DNA of 64,000 bases from assembly GCF_027579695.1 (NCBI RefSeq), contig NC_083571.1, positions 47,280,890 to 47,344,889 on the forward strand, read 5' to 3'. A model generated the notes under the pieces. That model saw nothing but the letters and a program-made list of their open reading frames with translations. It was not told where the DNA came from and did no database searches. Of the stretch, positions 63,161 to 64,000 are shown piece after piece (the stretch's first letter is position 1; each line of letters begins with the position of its first letter). Source of the DNA: Neoarius graeffei. Taxonomy: Eukaryota > Chordata > Actinopteri > Siluriformes > Ariidae. The translations under genes were made by a program, and so were the position numbers.

Positions 63161-64000
63161 TGGGTTTCACGTGACATCACATCCGCCTCATTAGTTATTC
63201 AAAACTTTAGCTGGTGCTCTACCAAAGTTCAGTTGACAAAGTATTTGTATGGAGAAGGTGCATTGCTAGCATGAAAAATGCCTTACTCTTGCGTTGTTTT
63301 AGGTTGTTCGAATCGATCAAACCGTGAAACTGATAAAAGTTTCTTCAGGGTTCCCTGTGAACTAATAAAAAAAAAAGTGTGAACGAACACAGGATTTCAC
63401 AAAAAGACGTCCAGAAAGGTGGCTTTTGAACCTCTCACTGAAATCGAAGGGAGCCGAGTCGAAGCATGCTCAAGTTTGCAGTGATCACTTCTTCGTGAAA
63501 GGTTTGTATATCCCTCTCAGCTATGTCCTTAGTGTTTTCCAAGTACTTTTCTTGTTAGTCACAAAGCGCCAAAGTCCCCAGCTGTTTCTTTGTTTACTCC
63601 TCACAAAGTCCATATGCGTGAAGATTGCAACAAAATTCTTACCCAGGCATACAGTTACAATGCGCTGTGATCACTTCTCCGTCTTGTTTAACTAGGCTCC
63701 AGGTTTTTAAATGGGTTTCTGATGATCTTTGTGAATGATTTACGTGAGAGATAAGAGCCAACACAAGTGAGAATCAAGCGAACTGTTGTTTGTTTACACT
63801 TCAACTTGCAGCACTTCGTTGTAAAGACGTGAATGAAAAGCTTAAAAAAAAAACCCCATACTTACACTGGCAAAAACAATACAGGATTCATTCGGCAGCG
63901 ACTTGATACCGAGGTCCTTTACCCAGCCACATACAAAAAAGTCATAAGCTTCCATACTCTTCCACGCTTTCATCTGTTGTGCGGTGTAGAAGGAAGTCTT
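63161..64000 (+). mobile_element. THAP-encoding DNA transposon, copy 2 (cut by window end)
   Basis: It starts TGGGTTTCACGTGACATCAC. From ATG 63278 it reads [20 protein letters not shown] and [13 protein letters not shown]. After an indel in the A-run near 63368 the other frame continues [20 protein letters not shown] and AQVCSDHFFVKG. Together they show the THAP pattern C-x4-C ... W ... C-x2-H. The minus-strand second ORF begins to appear at 63890-64000. Confidence 0.65.

Overview
The window looks like vertebrate, almost certainly teleost, nuclear DNA. It has one large intron-rich gene on the + strand with GT-AG exons, and nearly all remaining sequence is mobile DNA of kinds typical of fish: V-SINEs, Tc1-like elements, hAT and PIF/Harbinger elements, L2 LINE tails, and a chromodomain-bearing Ty3/Gypsy element. 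The abundance of one V-SINE subfamily and of Tc1 elements suggests an otophysan fish, possibly a catfish, but that is inference.

The gene is the 5' half of abcc2 (MRP2, canalicular multispecific organic anion transporter). Seventeen coding exons were placed between 10679 and 62642. They run from the initiator Met through TMD0, the L0 linker, TMD1 and the start of NBD1 (A-loop Trp, Walker A, Q-loop). The gene leaves the window before the ABC signature. All exons join in phase except exon 5 to exon 6. There the visible acceptor leaves a 46-nt exon, 16 nt shorter than the expected 62 nt, and a Tc1-like element ends only 41 bp upstream.

Layout. 1-10678: upstream flank with two copies of a hAT-like repeat carrying nested SINE/LINE insertions, a PIF/Harbinger derivative, two L2 LINE tails, and a Tc1 element whose transposase lacks only a correct homopolymer length. 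10679-22240: exons 1-5, with a solo Gypsy LTR in intron 1, a hAT MITE in intron 2, and a Russian-doll cluster (hAT in hAT, MITE in a target duplication) in intron 3. 22241-33402: introns 5 and 6 with a CACTG-ended element, a Penelope-like tail, a Tc1 element, a hAT element with a BED-like exon, SINEs, and a 1.07-kb duplication. 33403-41943: exons 7-12; exons 8 and 9 sit between two ~390-nt inverted repeats. 41944-47240: intron 12 with a hAT MITE, an inverted copy of the 30.4-31.2 kb segment, and a Tc1/LINE mosaic. 47388-56532: intron 13 with a third hAT MITE and a 5.5-kb Gypsy/chromovirus element with 99% identical LTRs inserted in a V-SINE. 56533-64000: exons 14-17 plus a Tc1 element and two copies of a THAP-encoding DNA transposon.

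The strongest observation outside the gene is the Gypsy element. The 11 nt beginning one base inside its 5' LTR are perfectly complementary to the sequence about 25 nt downstream of the LTR TATA box, which is the layout expected for Tf1/sushi-type self-primed reverse transcription. No CRISPR array, rRNA, functional tRNA or second host gene was found.
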